A stretch of 64,000 nucleotides of DNA from Anaerolineae bacterium (GCA_020848035.1 JADLAX010000093.1:1-64000); one strand, 5' to 3'. Positions 1 to 8,560 are shown, numbered from the stretch's first letter. Numbers and translations: made by a program. The notes: generated by a model not told the origin, from the letters alone.

Positions 1-872
1 GCTTCAGGTTCATTGTGCCTCCTACTGGTTTTGGTTTTTGCGAACTTTCCAGTATGCCCAATGAACCTGTTTTTGCCAATTTTGCCGTTTTTAATGTTCA
101 ACCACGCTTTAGTGTGGTCTTACCTTTGTTTGTTCCCAATGAAGAATTTCTGGTTTTCTGGTCGCCTCAATCAGAAATGCTCACCGCTTTAGACTTTGTA
201 ACGGGGCGTGTTATGTGGGAAACGGCCGTTCCCCACGTTAGCGACATAGCCTTATACGACGGCCATTTTTATATATCTTCGGATGATTGGATTGATAAGC
301 TGAATCCTGCGCCAGTCAGTATGTATCGGTCTTTAAATACCTGCTCATTTGCAGGACAAGCTACGCTTGTAAAAATCGATGCAACGACAGGTTCCCGAAC
401 ATGGGGATATTCTTACTGGGGTTCTTCCGGTCGTGGTTTTAGCATAAGTCAAAACAACATTTATCTTTCAGGCAGCGGCGATCATGGTGCTTCTCGATCT
501 GCTGTTCGCGTTGACGCTACAAATGGAACGATATTAGAGCGAGATTGTTATCAATGGCCAGAAGAGAAAGAACTCCCGCAGGAACCTGCAGATGAGAGAT
601 GGATTCCTCCTCTTTATGTGGTTGTTTTAGAGGAGCACAAAGGAAGCAACTCGGGTAGCCAGGGCATTTTGCTATTTTTTGTAGCCGAAGAAAATCGGCT
701 TGACATTTTAGACGGCCAAACCAAAGAGATAATTGGTACTATCAACTTTGATGGAGCAGACTTAAACCCTTGGGACATTGATGTGGCTGTGCAAGGCAAC
801 ATCGCGGTGATTTATTTTGGTGACAGCCACCAACTTTTCGGCTTTCGACTTCCAGACCCAAACAAGGATTGA
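1..872 (+). CDS. PQQ-like beta-propeller repeat protein (5' partial)
   Basis: The reading frame is open to the left edge of the window, so the gene probably begins outside; a GTG at 15 is the first possible start inside. The protein has repeated blades of the WD40/PQQ-like type: a 'SPQSEMLTALDFVTGRVMWE' blade, then 'TLVKIDATTGSRTWGY', 'AVRVDATNGTILER' and 'RLDILDGQTKEIIGTI', each ending in a D-x-x-T-G-x-x-x-W type turn. Such propellers usually bind partners or sit outside the membrane. No catalytic residue set is visible, so no enzymatic role is proposed. It ends 62 bases before the next start. The fold is supported by sequence; the function is unknown. Confidence 0.6.
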   Translation, partial: FRFIVPPTGFGFCELSSMPNEPVFANFAVFNVQPRFSVVLPLFVPNEEFLVFWSPQSEMLTALDFVTGRVMWETAVPHVSDIALYDGHFYISSDDWIDKLNPAPVSMYRSLNTCSFAGQATLVKIDATTGSRTWGYSYWGSSGRGFSISQNNIYLSGSGDHGASRSAVRVDATNGTILERDCYQWPEEKELPQEPADERWIPPLYVVVLEEHKGSNSGSQGILLFFVAEENRLDILDGQTKEIIGTINFDGADLNPWDIDVAVQGNIAVIYFGDSHQLFGFRLPDPNKD

Positions 873-934
873 GTTCAACCGGATGTTGGCTTATACTGAA
901 CTCATCTCGACCATTTCCACAAAAGGAGTGTTCT

Positions 935-1930
935 GTGGCTACCCCATTACGAATTGCAACATTTAATCTAGAAAATTTGGATGATAAGCCGGGCGAACGG
1001 CCGTCTCTCAAAGAACGCATTGCCGTTTTGCGCCCTCAACTGCTGCGCCTGCGCGCCGATGTGCTTTGCTTTCAGGAGGTGCATGGGCAGGAATTTATCG
1101 GTGAACCGCGCAAGCTGGATGCCCTGAGCCAGCTGCTGGCCGAAACGCCCTACGAATGGTTCTATACCGCCCACACCAAAACCAGCAAAGGTGAAGCGTA
1201 CGACGTACGCAACCTGGTGGTGGTCAGCCGCTACCCCATCCGCGATGTGCAGCAAATTAAGCACCACTACGCGCCCAAACCCAGCTACCGCAAAGTCACG
1301 GCTAAACCCGTCGAGGCGGCGGCCAAAGAGATTACCTGGGAGCGCCCCATTCTGTACGTGAAGATTGACCTGGATGCAGGCCGGATGCTGCATTTGCTCA
1401 ACGTGCACCTGAAATCGAAACGGCCGTCGCCCATCGAAGGACAACTGCTGAACACCTACACCTGGCGCACCATGGCCGGTTGGGCCGAAGGCAGCTTCAT
1501 CTCGGCCATGAAGCGCGTTGGCCAGGCGCTGGAGCTGCGCGTCCTTATCGACGACATTTTTGACAAGCTGGACGTGAGCGGCGAGCCAAAATATATTGTG
1601 GCCTGTGGCGATTTTAATGCCGACGTCAGCGAAGTGCCGCTGCAAGCCATCATGGGGCCAGTGGAGGAAACGGGCAATACCGGCCTCATCGAGCGGGTAA
1701 TGATCCCGTGCGAACAGTCGGTGCCTGAAACGTCCCGTTTTTCCCTGCTGCACCTGGGCAGCAAAGAAATGCTGGACCATATTCTGGCGTCACGCCAGCT
1801 GCTCACCTACTATCGCGGCTCCGAAATTCACAACGAGATCCTGCACGACGAATCCGGCGCTTTCCGCACCGACGACAAGTTCCCCGAGTCCGACCACGCC
1901 CCCATCGTGGCCGAATTTGTCCTGCCGTAA
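935..1930 (+). CDS. Endonuclease/exonuclease/phosphatase (EEP) family protein
   Basis: A metal-dependent phosphoesterase of the DNase I/exonuclease III/sphingomyelinase fold, about 331 residues. The family motifs are in order: ATFNLENL near the N-terminus (Asn ligand), CFQEV (metal-binding Glu), LNVHLKSKR, the catalytic CGDFNAD (Asp and Asn) and the C-terminal SDHAPI (Asp-His pair). GTG at 935 is chosen because AAGGAG lies 6 bases upstream and the EEP fold begins at once; the longer frame back to 869 adds 22 unlike residues and overlaps the previous gene. The substrate (DNA, phospholipid or other phosphodiester) cannot be read from the sequence. The gene is followed 25 bases later by the YceI gene, perhaps co-transcribed. 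Confidence 0.85.
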   Translation: MATPLRIATFNLENLDDKPGERPSLKERIAVLRPQLLRLRADVLCFQEVHGQEFIGEPRKLDALSQLLAETPYEWFYTAHTKTSKGEAYDVRNLVVVSRYPIRDVQQIKHHYAPKPSYRKVTAKPVEAAAKEITWERPILYVKIDLDAGRMLHLLNVHLKSKRPSPIEGQLLNTYTWRTMAGWAEGSFISAMKRVGQALELRVLIDDIFDKLDVSGEPKYIVACGDFNADVSEVPLQAIMGPVEETGNTGLIERVMIPCEQSVPETSRFSLLHLGSKEMLDHILASRQLLTYYRGSEIHNEILHDESGAFRTDDKFPESDHAPIVAEFVLP

Positions 1931-1955
1931 ACGAGCCTGGAGGACAACAACATCG

Positions 1956-2639
1956 ATGAAAGACAAGACGTTATTGGGCGGCATTGTGGTGATGGTCGTG
2001 GGGGCCATCCTCATTGGCGTGGTCTATGTTCTGTTTTTGCAGCCAGCACAAACCCCCACGGCCGAGTTAACGGCCGTTCCCGTCACCATCCCCAACAACG
2101 GCCAATACACCCTTTTGGAAATTGTCCCCAACGAATCACTGGTGACGTTTACCCTGGATGAAACGCTGCGTGGCCTGCCAACCACCGTGGTGGGCCAGAG
2201 CCGGGCAGTTGCGGGCCAGATTGCCGTCGACTTTGCCAACCCGGCCACCGCCCAAATTGGCCCCATTCTTATCAACGCTCGCACGCTCCTCACCGAGAAC
2301 GAGTTCCGCAACAATGCCATCCAGAACTTCATTTTGCAGACCGAAGCGTACGAGCTAATTACCTTCACGCCGCAGCAAATTTCGGGCTTGCCCGCACAAT
2401 TCACTGCCAACGAGCCAGTGCCCCTGACCATTCAAGGCGACCTGACCATTCGCGATGTCACCCAACCGGTCACCTTTGCCGCCACCGTGACGGCCAACGG
2501 CCGTACCGAACTCACCGGTTCAGCCACAGCCCAAATCTCACGCGCCGACTTTGCCCTCACCATTCCCGATGCCCCCGGTGTGGCCAACGTGAGCGAGGCC
2601 GTTGGTCTCCGTATAGAATTTGTCGCCGTGATTCCATGA
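1956..2639 (+). CDS. Membrane-anchored YceI-domain protein
   Basis: About 227 residues. ATG 1956 follows a TGGAGGA ribosome site (1938-1944); residues 6-28 are one hydrophobic segment that should act as a signal anchor with the rest outside the cytoplasm. The remainder is a YceI-like lipocalin fold: SLVTFTLDETLRG, the 'ARTLLTENEFRNNAI' stretch that in YceI proteins precedes the buried helix, 'ITFTPQQISGLP', and the 'GDLTIRDVTQPVTF' strand pair. YceI proteins bind polyisoprenoids or similar amphiphiles. A Pro/Thr linker separates anchor and domain. The gene is followed by 570 bases without a coding region, where a candidate RNA gene lies. Confidence 0.85.
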   Translation: MKDKTLLGGIVVMVVGAILIGVVYVLFLQPAQTPTAELTAVPVTIPNNGQYTLLEIVPNESLVTFTLDETLRGLPTTVVGQSRAVAGQIAVDFANPATAQIGPILINARTLLTENEFRNNAIQNFILQTEAYELITFTPQQISGLPAQFTANEPVPLTIQGDLTIRDVTQPVTFAATVTANGRTELTGSATAQISRADFALTIPDAPGVANVSEAVGLRIEFVAVIP

Positions 2640-2734
2640 GAGAATACAGGTCCAAATAACGGCGCGTTGGCGCAGAGTTGAGCATGATTTTGGTACTAAT
2701 TCGCTAAAAAAGGATAAAAGCGGGATGAGAAGGG

Positions 2735-2763
2735 GTGACAGATCGCAAAAATTGGTGTAGTAT
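2735..2763 (+). promoter_or_regulatory. Candidate sigma-70 type promoter of the RNA gene
   Basis: GTGACA at 2735-2740, a 17-base spacer and TAGTAT at 2758-2763, predicting a start near 2770. It precedes a segment with strong secondary structure and a terminator but no open reading frame. Seen directly as sequence; activity is inferred. Confidence 0.4.
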
Positions 2764-2769
2764 ATTTGT

Positions 2770-2990
2770 ATGCTCGGTTGGTTTTGAGGCCTAAGGAAAG
2801 AACTCCTCCCCCAAACTGGCACGAGAGAAACGCGACTGGAACAAGCTAATCGGGCTACAGCAATGCCGTCGGCGAAAGCCACCCTCCTCCTTAGGTCTTT
2901 GGCAAGCGCTGGACTGCTCGATGCACACCCCTCCTGGTGCATGGGCAAACAACAAGAACCGCTTCCTTTTCGAAGGGAGCGGTTTTTTTG
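2770..2990 (+). ncRNA. Candidate ~220-nt structured small RNA
   Basis: No coding frame is convincing here, but the segment has the layout of a free-standing RNA gene. A 12-pair long-range stem joins 2786-2797 (GAGGCCTAAGGA) with 2888-2899 (TCCTTAGGTCTT, two G-U pairs); inside it is a GNRA-capped hairpin GGCGAAAGCC at 2871-2880. A second hairpin, ATGCAC/GTGCAT, at 2922-2941 exposes a C-rich loop ACCCCTCCTG. Further C-rich runs CTCCTCCCCC (2803-2812) and CCCTCCTCC (2882-2890) resemble anti-Shine-Dalgarno sequence. It ends in a terminator. I could not match it to 6S, SRP, RNase P, tmRNA or a riboswitch class by eye. It could also be the long 3' UTR of the YceI gene. Confidence 0.5.
2956..2990 (+). 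terminator. Rho-independent terminator
   Basis: GAACCGCT at 2956-2963 pairs with AGCGGTT at 2978-2984, with a further CC/GG pairing inside, and is followed by seven Ts. It closes the candidate RNA gene, or the YceI transcript if the two are one. Confidence 0.8.
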
Positions 2991-3084
2991 TCTTTTCAGA
3001 CACGGCCGTTTTCCCCAATCAGCTCCCACCTTTTGAGCCATCGCCACCAATTCCCGAATTCATCTGGCTTTAATCCAACTTTAG

Positions 3085-3113
3085 TTGACTTTTTATCATA
3101 TTTTTGATAAAAA
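3085..3113 (+). promoter_or_regulatory. Candidate promoter with overlapping inverted repeat, mrp operon
   Basis: TTGACT at 3085-3090 is followed after 17 bases by an A-rich TAAAAA hexamer (a weak -10). The spacer and -10 are covered by the inverted repeat TTTTATCA (3091-3098) / TGATAAAA (3105-3112), which could be a repressor site for the antiporter operon or simply part of the RNA leader. It is the only promoter-like sequence close upstream of the operon. Confidence 0.35.
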
Positions 3114-3177
3114 TAGCTTTGTCGAGCAACCACTGAATCTACAATCGATTTACTTAATTTATTCACTGTTACAACAT

Positions 3178-3226
3178 AGCTGACCTTCCTCCCACTTTCC
3201 CAGGGGAAGAATGTCAGCTTTTTTGT
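3178..3226 (+). terminator. Terminator/attenuator hairpin in the mrp leader
   Basis: AGCTGAC (3178-3184) pairs with GTCAGCT (3213-3219) and an inner TTCCTCCC/GGGGAA pairing, followed directly by a T run (3219-3224). The minus strand has no T run, so it acts on plus-strand transcripts. It lies about 60 bases after the candidate promoter and 35 bases before the first mrp start, where a terminator makes sense only as an attenuator or riboswitch expression platform, or as the end of a separate short RNA. No known aptamer was recognised in 3114-3177. Confidence 0.6.
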
Positions 3227-3258
3227 TTATAGGGTCTATTCGGTTCGGGAATAATTTT

Positions 3259-6162
3259 ATGCAGGACAATTCACTGTTTATTCCGTTGGCGCTGATTGGC
3301 CTGGCCGCAGGCGTGACAGCGTTCATTGGTTGGTGGGGCGGCGTGAAGGTGGGCAACGGCCGTTTCACGCTCGTGCATCTGGCCTGGTTGACGGCCGTTG
3401 CGCCGCTAACTGCCTTTGTCTTACTGGCCCAATACCTGCCCCGCGTAAATGCGGGCGAGAAACTTGAGGCCAGCTTCACCTGGCTGCCCAGCCTCGACTT
3501 AAACTTCAGCCTTTATCTGGACGGGTTAAGTCTGCTGTTTGCCCTGCTTGTCACCGGCATTGGCACGCTGATCATTGTGTATGCCGGGTATTACTTCAAA
3601 AAAGAGCCGTCTGCCTGGCGGTTTATCAGCTACCTGTTTTTGTTTATGGCCGCCATGCTTGGGCTGGTACTGGCAGGTGACATCATCGCCTTGTTTGTGT
3701 TTTGGGAAGGGACAAGCATCACCTCCTTTTTACTGGTGGCTTACAAATCCAACTATCCCGAAGCGCGGGCGGGGGCGTTTAAGGCGCTGTTTATCACGGG
3801 TGGTGGCGGACTGGCCCTGCTGTTTGGCCTGTTGATTGTAGGCGCCGTCACGGGGGAAAGCAGTTTACCCGCCATTTTAGGCAGCGGCGACTTACTGCGT
3901 GGCAGCCAGCTTTACCCGTTGGCCCTGGGGCTGCTGGCCCTGGCCGCCCTGACTAAAAGTGCCCAGTTCCCATTCCACATCTGGCTGCCCCAGGCGATGA
4001 GCGCGCCCACACCGGCCAGCGCTTACCTGCACTCAGCCACGATGGTAAAGGCGGGTATCTACCTGATGGCCCGGCTGAACCCGGTGCTGGGTGAAACCGA
4101 GCTGTGGTTCTGGCTGCTCACCTCGGTGGGGCTGATTACGATGGTTTTGGGCGCGTATCTTGGTTTGAAGCAGAACGATCTTAAAGCACTGCTGGCGTAT
4201 TCCACCATCAGCCAATTGGGCGTGTTGATGATGCTGATTGGGCAAGACACAGAGATCGCCTACAAAGCGCTGGTGGTGGGTGTGCTGGCCCATGCCCTGT
4301 ACAAAAGCGCGCTGTTCCTGGTGGCAGGCACAGTGGACCATGAAAGCGGCACCCGCGATTTACGTTTGCTGGGCGGGCTATGGCACAAAATGCCGTTGAC
4401 GGCCGTTCTCGCCATCATTGCCGCGCTGTCCATGGCCGGGCTGCCGCCGCTGTTTGGGTTTTTGGCCAAGGAGACTTTGCTGGCAACGGCCGTCCATCCC
4501 ACCCTGCCCCTGTTTGTCAGCTGGGTACTGGCTGGTGGCTCGGTGGTCGCCGGGGCACTGCTGCTGGCACAGGCTGGCCTGCTCATCAACGGCACCTTTT
4601 TTGGCCAGCCGCGGGAAGCAGCCGCCAAAGCCCATGAAGCGCCCAAGTTGATGCTGCTGGCCCCGGCTGTTCCTGCCCTGCTGTCGCTGGCCATTGGCCT
4701 GCTGCCCGAGCCGGAATTTTTGGCCAGCCTGCTGGCCCAGGGTGCCGAGGCTGCTTACGGAGATAAAGTCAAGGTTTCGTTGGCCTTGTGGACCGGGCTC
4801 AACGTACCGCTCCTGCTTTCGGTGGTAGCCATTTCGTTGGGCACCGTTCTGTTTGTGGCGCGGCACCGGGTACGCGGCTGGCAGCAGGCATTGGCACCGG
4901 GCCTGGATTTAAACCGGGGCTTTGCCGCCTTTTTCCGTGTCGTCGATAGATTGGCAGATGGGGCGACACGATTGCAAAACGGCCGTCTGCGCTTTTATCT
5001 AGCCACTGTGCTTCTGGGTATGGTGGGGCTGGTTCTGCTCTTTGCCCAATCACAGTTCAGCCAGATTGGGCACATTGTGCTCAATTACGACTATCGCTGG
5101 ACGGTTCCGCTGGTCTTTTTGCGCCTGGTAGTGATCGTGGTGGCTGTGGGAGCGGCCGTTGCCAGCGTGCTGCTCAAGCGTGACCTTGCCGCCATTGTGG
5201 CCCTGGGAGCCTCCGGGCTAAGCATTGCCGTGCTGATGGTGCTGGAACCGGCACCAGATGTGGCCCTGGTGCAGATTGTCGTTGACATTTTATCGGTGGT
5301 GATTTTGGTACTGGCGCTGCGCCTGCTGCCCCGCCAGCAGCGGCATGAGGCCCTTCAGCTAAACATCGAAGTTGGCAAAATGACCCGCCTGCGCAACGGA
5401 TTGGTTGCCGCCGCCAGCGGGCTGGTTGTCACCTTAATGACGCTTGTGGCCTTAACCACACGGGAACGCCCCAGCGTCGTCTCCCCGTTTTACCTGGATA
5501 ATGCCAAACCCCTGGCCGCCGCCAAGGATGTCGTTGGGGCCATCATCGTGGATTTCCGGGCGCTGGACACATTAATTGAGATTGCAGTGTTCAGCATGGC
5601 CGGGCTGGGCATGTTTACCCTGCTGCGGCAGGCAAGCCGTGCCCTGGGCGACAGCGTAGGCGAGCGTAAACCGTTTCCCATTAACCTGTACACCTTTGGA
5701 ATTTTTGGGGTGCGTACCTCAGTTTTTATTCAGGCGCTGGCGCGGATTTCGCTCCCCCTGGCTGTGGTTGTTGGCGCGACGCATATGATGTACGGCCATG
5801 ACCAGCCGGGTGATGGTTTCACCGCCGGGGTGATTATTGGCCTGGCAATTGCCTTTGCTTACGTGGTGTTTGGCTACGCGCAAACACGTGAGCACTACAA
5901 ATGGCTCAGCGCGCCGCTGCTAGCCTCTGGCATTCTGCTCATTCTGATCTCCGGTATGTCAGGCTGGTTAATCAACGGCGTTTTTCTCTCACCGGTAGAT
6001 TACGGCGCGATGCTCAATCTGCCCTTGCCGACGGGCTTTTACTTCAGCAGCGCCTTTTTGTTTGAGTTAGCCATCTGCCTGAGCGTGTTGGGCAGCGTCT
6101 TTTTTATGCTTAACACGCTGGGGCATCCTGAAGGGCTGGGGCAAACGGCCGATACCAGCTAA
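3259..6162 (+). CDS. mrpA: Fused MrpA-MrpB subunit of Na+(K+)/H+ antiporter
   Basis: About 967 residues, a polytopic membrane protein. Residues ~60-560 are the NuoL/MrpA antiporter fold: the FWEGTSITSFLLVAYK stretch with the TM5 glutamate and the KSAQFPFHIWLPQAM...SAYLHSATMVKAG segment with the proton-path lysines and histidine. Residues ~620-790 carry the MrpA C-terminal extension (DUF4040/MbhD-like, 'DVALVQIVVDILSVVILVLALRLL', and MbhE-like). From ~800 to the end is a complete MnhB domain (GVRTSVFIQ, ATHMMYGHDQPGDGFTAGVI). An A-B fusion is typical of group-2 mrp operons. An upstream ATG at 3211 is rejected because it lies inside the terminator hairpin; ATG 3259 gives MQDNSLFIPL directly before the first helix. 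The Shine-Dalgarno (CGGGA) is weak. Confidence 0.9.
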   Translation: MQDNSLFIPLALIGLAAGVTAFIGWWGGVKVGNGRFTLVHLAWLTAVAPLTAFVLLAQYLPRVNAGEKLEASFTWLPSLDLNFSLYLDGLSLLFALLVTGIGTLIIVYAGYYFKKEPSAWRFISYLFLFMAAMLGLVLAGDIIALFVFWEGTSITSFLLVAYKSNYPEARAGAFKALFITGGGGLALLFGLLIVGAVTGESSLPAILGSGDLLRGSQLYPLALGLLALAALTKSAQFPFHIWLPQAMSAPTPASAYLHSATMVKAGIYLMARLNPVLGETELWFWLLTSVGLITMVLGAYLGLKQNDLKALLAYSTISQLGVLMMLIGQDTEIAYKALVVGVLAHALYKSALFLVAGTVDHESGTRDLRLLGGLWHKMPLTAVLAIIAALSMAGLPPLFGFLAKETLLATAVHPTLPLFVSWVLAGGSVVAGALLLAQAGLLINGTFFGQPREAAAKAHEAPKLMLLAPAVPALLSLAIGLLPEPEFLASLLAQGAEAAYGDKVKVSLALWTGLNVPLLLSVVAISLGTVLFVARHRVRGWQQALAPGLDLNRGFAAFFRVVDRLADGATRLQNGRLRFYLATVLLGMVGLVLLFAQSQFSQIGHIVLNYDYRWTVPLVFLRLVVIVVAVGAAVASVLLKRDLAAIVALGASGLSIAVLMVLEPAPDVALVQIVVDILSVVILVLALRLLPRQQRHEALQLNIEVGKMTRLRNGLVAAASGLVVTLMTLVALTTRERPSVVSPFYLDNAKPLAAAKDVVGAIIVDFRALDTLIEIAVFSMAGLGMFTLLRQASRALGDSVGERKPFPINLYTFGIFGVRTSVFIQALARISLPLAVVVGATHMMYGHDQPGDGFTAGVIIGLAIAFAYVVFGYAQTREHYKWLSAPLLASGILLILISGMSGWLINGVFLSPVDYGAMLNLPLPTGFYFSSAFLFELAICLSVLGSVFFMLNTLGHPEGLGQTADTS

Positions 6163-6192
6163 ACGATCTTGACGCAGAGGAGGTGAGGTGAA

Positions 6193-6522
6193 ATGGAACT
6201 TTTAACCGCAGCAGCGATTGGCACATTATTTGGCGTAGGGGTTTACCAGATGCTGCGCCGCAACGTCATTCGCTCGGCGATTGGCCTGATTATCTTTTCC
6301 AGCGCCATCAACTTATTTTTACTGAGCACCGGTGCTTACCAGGGCAGCAACCCGGCGTATGCGGGCGCGGCTGAACCCAGCGATCCGCTGCCACAGGCGC
6401 TGATCCTGACGGCAATTGTCATCAGCATGGGCGGGCTGGCCTTTGTGCTGTCGCTGCTGGCGGTGATTTCGGCGCGGTACCGCACCAGCAACATGGACGA
6501 AATAGACAGGTTAAAGCGATGA
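6193..6522 (+). CDS. mrpC: MrpC subunit (NuoK-like)
   Basis: 109 residues with three predicted membrane helices, the size and pattern of MrpC/MnhC, the NuoK homologue of the antiporter complex. The family stretches are visible: GVYQMLRRNVIRSAIGLIIFSSAINLFL and, after the periplasmic loop, DPLPQALILTAIVISMGGLAFVLSL with the conserved DPxPQALxLTAIVI segment. ATG 6193 follows an unusually strong GAGGAGGTGAGG ribosome site. The stop overlaps the start of mrpD (ATGA), pointing to translational coupling. Confidence 0.92.
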   Translation: MELLTAAAIGTLFGVGVYQMLRRNVIRSAIGLIIFSSAINLFLLSTGAYQGSNPAYAGAAEPSDPLPQALILTAIVISMGGLAFVLSLLAVISARYRTSNMDEIDRLKR

Positions 6523-8009
6523 ATCATCTGGTTTTGTTACCTATTGTCATTCCACTGGCGGGCGCGGTAGTTGCCCTGTTTTTAATGCGCGCCCCGCGCT
6601 GGCAGGGGGTGTGGACGTTGGGGGTGATGGGAACGGCCGTAACCGCCAGCACCATCCTCCTCTGGACCGTATTCCAAACCGGTGAACCGGTGATCTTTTA
6701 CGGCGGCGGTTGGGAAGCGCCCTTTGGCATTGCCCTTGTCGGCGACCTGCTGGGGGCATTGATGGCGCTGATGAGCCAGGCGGTGCTGCTGATGGGCACG
6801 ATCTATGCCCTGGGGGCCACCGACAAAAATGTGCACTATCCTGGCTTTTACCCGCTCTTTTTGATGCTCACCACCGGGCTGACCGGCGCTTTTCTTACCG
6901 GCGACCTGTTCAACCTGTTTGTTTTTGCTGAGCTGCTGGTGATCTCTGGCACGGTGCTGACGGCTATCTCCGATGACAAACTGGGCACCGAGGCGGCGTA
7001 TAAATATTTCTACATCAGCCTGCTGGCGGCGGCGTTTTTGCTGCTGGCCAACGGTGTGCTGTACGTGTCTTACGGCACGCTCAACATGGCCGATCTGGCC
7101 GAGCGTATCGCCGCCGACCCGACTGCCCCGCTGCTCACCACCGGCATTGCCTTGCTAATGGCCACCTTCATGATCAAAAGTGCGGTTTTCCCGTTCCACT
7201 TCTGGCAGCCCGACTTTCACACGGCGGCACCAACGGCCGTTTCCGCCATGCTCTCTTCGGTGGTGGTTAAGTTGGGCGTGTATGGCTTCATGCGCATGAC
7301 CACGCTGCTGTTTGTGGAGCAGGCCGCCCTTATCCAAACGCTGCTTGTCATCCTGGGCATAATTGGCATTTTTTACGGCGGTTTTTCAGCCATCGGCACC
7401 CACAACGTGAAGCGGATGCTGGCCTACTCTACCCTGGCGCAAATTGGCTTCATTTTGGTGGGCGTGGGCTGGGGCACGCCGCTGTCCCTGGCGGCGGCGC
7501 TGGTGTTCACCGTTAACCACAGCCTGATCAAAGCGGCGATGCTGATGCTGGCCGGGTTTGTCGCCAGCCGGGCTTCGGTGAAGTCGGCGGCGTTTGCCGT
7601 GGTCACCGGGCTGGGCCGCCAGCTGCCGCTGGCCGGGATTCTCTTTTTTATCGGAGCATTGGCCCTGGCGGGCATTCCGCCGACCAACGGCTTCATCAGT
7701 AAGCTGCTGCTGTTTAACAGCGGGGTTGAAGCCACCCAGCTGACCGTCCTCAGCCTGCTCGCTGTGGGCAGCCTGACGTCACTGATTTACACGATGCGTG
7801 CTTTCCAACGCATCTGGTGGGAACCGCCGGTGGATACGGCCGTCACCCTCAAACCCAGCGGTGATCGCCTCATTGCCCCGGGTGTCCTCATTGGCCTGAC
7901 CCTGCTGCTGGGGCTGTGGGCCGAACCGCTGCTCCAGCTAGCTGAATCAACCACGCTGTGGCTGGGCCAGCCGGAGTTGTACATTACGGCCGTATTAAAT
8001 GGTGGCTAG
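6519..8009 (+). CDS. mrpD: MrpD subunit (NuoM/N-like)
   Basis: 496 residues, about 14 predicted helices, a proton-conducting antiporter-like subunit. Family signatures: DLFNLFVFAELLVISG (with the conserved TM5 Glu), then TFMIKSAVFPFHFWQPDFHTAAP with the lysine and histidines of the proton path, SAMLSSVVVKLG, and KRMLAYSTLAQIGFI. It starts at ATG 6519, overlapping the mrpC stop by four bases. The stop codon falls in the left arm of an inverted repeat (8001-8039) that separates it from mrpE. MrpA and MrpD together are the cation/proton translocating units of the complex. Confidence 0.93.
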   Translation: MNHLVLLPIVIPLAGAVVALFLMRAPRWQGVWTLGVMGTAVTASTILLWTVFQTGEPVIFYGGGWEAPFGIALVGDLLGALMALMSQAVLLMGTIYALGATDKNVHYPGFYPLFLMLTTGLTGAFLTGDLFNLFVFAELLVISGTVLTAISDDKLGTEAAYKYFYISLLAAAFLLLANGVLYVSYGTLNMADLAERIAADPTAPLLTTGIALLMATFMIKSAVFPFHFWQPDFHTAAPTAVSAMLSSVVVKLGVYGFMRMTTLLFVEQAALIQTLLVILGIIGIFYGGFSAIGTHNVKRMLAYSTLAQIGFILVGVGWGTPLSLAAALVFTVNHSLIKAAMLMLAGFVASRASVKSAAFAVVTGLGRQLPLAGILFFIGALALAGIPPTNGFISKLLLFNSGVEATQLTVLSLLAVGSLTSLIYTMRAFQRIWWEPPVDTAVTLKPSGDRLIAPGVLIGLTLLLGLWAEPLLQLAESTTLWLGQPELYITAVLNGG

Positions 8010-8039
8010 CTGCTGGTGACTTGTAAAAAACGAGCCACC
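8001..8039. repeat. Dispersed palindromic repeat, copy 1
   Basis: GGTGGCT (8001-8007) and AGCCACC (8033-8039) form an inverted repeat. The whole 39 bases align with 52281-52321 (AGTGGCT/AGCCACT), including CTTGT and ACGAGCCAC in the interior. The outer pair differs in both arms in a way that keeps pairing, so the hairpin itself seems to be the conserved feature. Here it overlaps the mrpD stop codon. Confidence 0.5.
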
Positions 8040-8059
8040 GACCACGAAGGAGGTTTACC

Positions 8060-8539
8060 ATGCATTACCTGGTTTTTATCGTTCCCATCTGGCTGCTTTA
8101 CCTGATGCTGACGGGCAATTGGGCGCTCAACAACATTGTCGTAGGCCTGATCCTGGCGCTGATTGTGACCGGGTTGGCACGGCCGGCAAAACGGCCGTTT
8201 GCCTGGCGTCGCCTGCCCGATGCGCTGGTGGCGACGCTGCTTTACCTGGGGCGGCTGCTGGGTGAACTGCTGGTCAGCGGCGTCCAGGTGGCGCGCATTG
8301 TGCTGTCGCCATCGTTGCCCATCAAGCCGGGCATCATCGCCATTCCCTCACAGTGTGAGTCCGACCTGGGCGTGGCGCTCAGCGCCCATGCCATCACCCT
8401 GACGCCAGGCGAAATGGTGGTGGAAATTGACGAACGCCGGGTGATGTACACCCACGTGCTGGACGTGAGCGATGCGGATGCGCGGGTGGCCGAGGCGCAG
8501 CAGGTGCGCCGCGATCTGCTCAGCCGGATTTTTGCGTAA
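8060..8539 (+). CDS. mrpE: MrpE subunit
   Basis: 159 residues of MrpE/MnhE type: two N-terminal helices (LVFIVPIWLLYLMLTGNW..NNIVVGLILALIVTGL), a third hydrophobic segment around residues 65-85, and a soluble C-terminal domain with the family sequence SLPIKPGIIAIPSQCESDLG...ALSAHAITLTPGEMVVEID and MYTHVLDVSD. ATG 8060 follows GAAGGAGG. MrpE supports assembly and activity of the complex. It belongs to the same operon, separated from mrpD by 50 bases holding the palindromic repeat. Confidence 0.93.
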   Translation: MHYLVFIVPIWLLYLMLTGNWALNNIVVGLILALIVTGLARPAKRPFAWRRLPDALVATLLYLGRLLGELLVSGVQVARIVLSPSLPIKPGIIAIPSQCESDLGVALSAHAITLTPGEMVVEIDERRVMYTHVLDVSDADARVAEAQQVRRDLLSRIFA

Positions 8540-8560
8540 CCAAAACCTGGAGATATTTCG

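Noticed and set aside
968..1780. 270-codon antisense frame opposite the EEP gene, and similar long antisense frames opposite the NRPS/PKS genes
   Set aside because: They mirror high-GC codon bias of well-supported genes and encode low-complexity His/Gln/Arg-rich products without motifs.
2770..2990. T-box, RNase P, SRP, tmRNA or 6S RNA identity
   Set aside because: None of their hallmark sequences could be found by eye; left as an unclassified candidate.
3211..3258. ATG 3211 as the start of mrpA
   Set aside because: It lies within the right side of a terminator hairpin and adds 16 residues not seen in the family; ATG 3259 begins just before the first helix.
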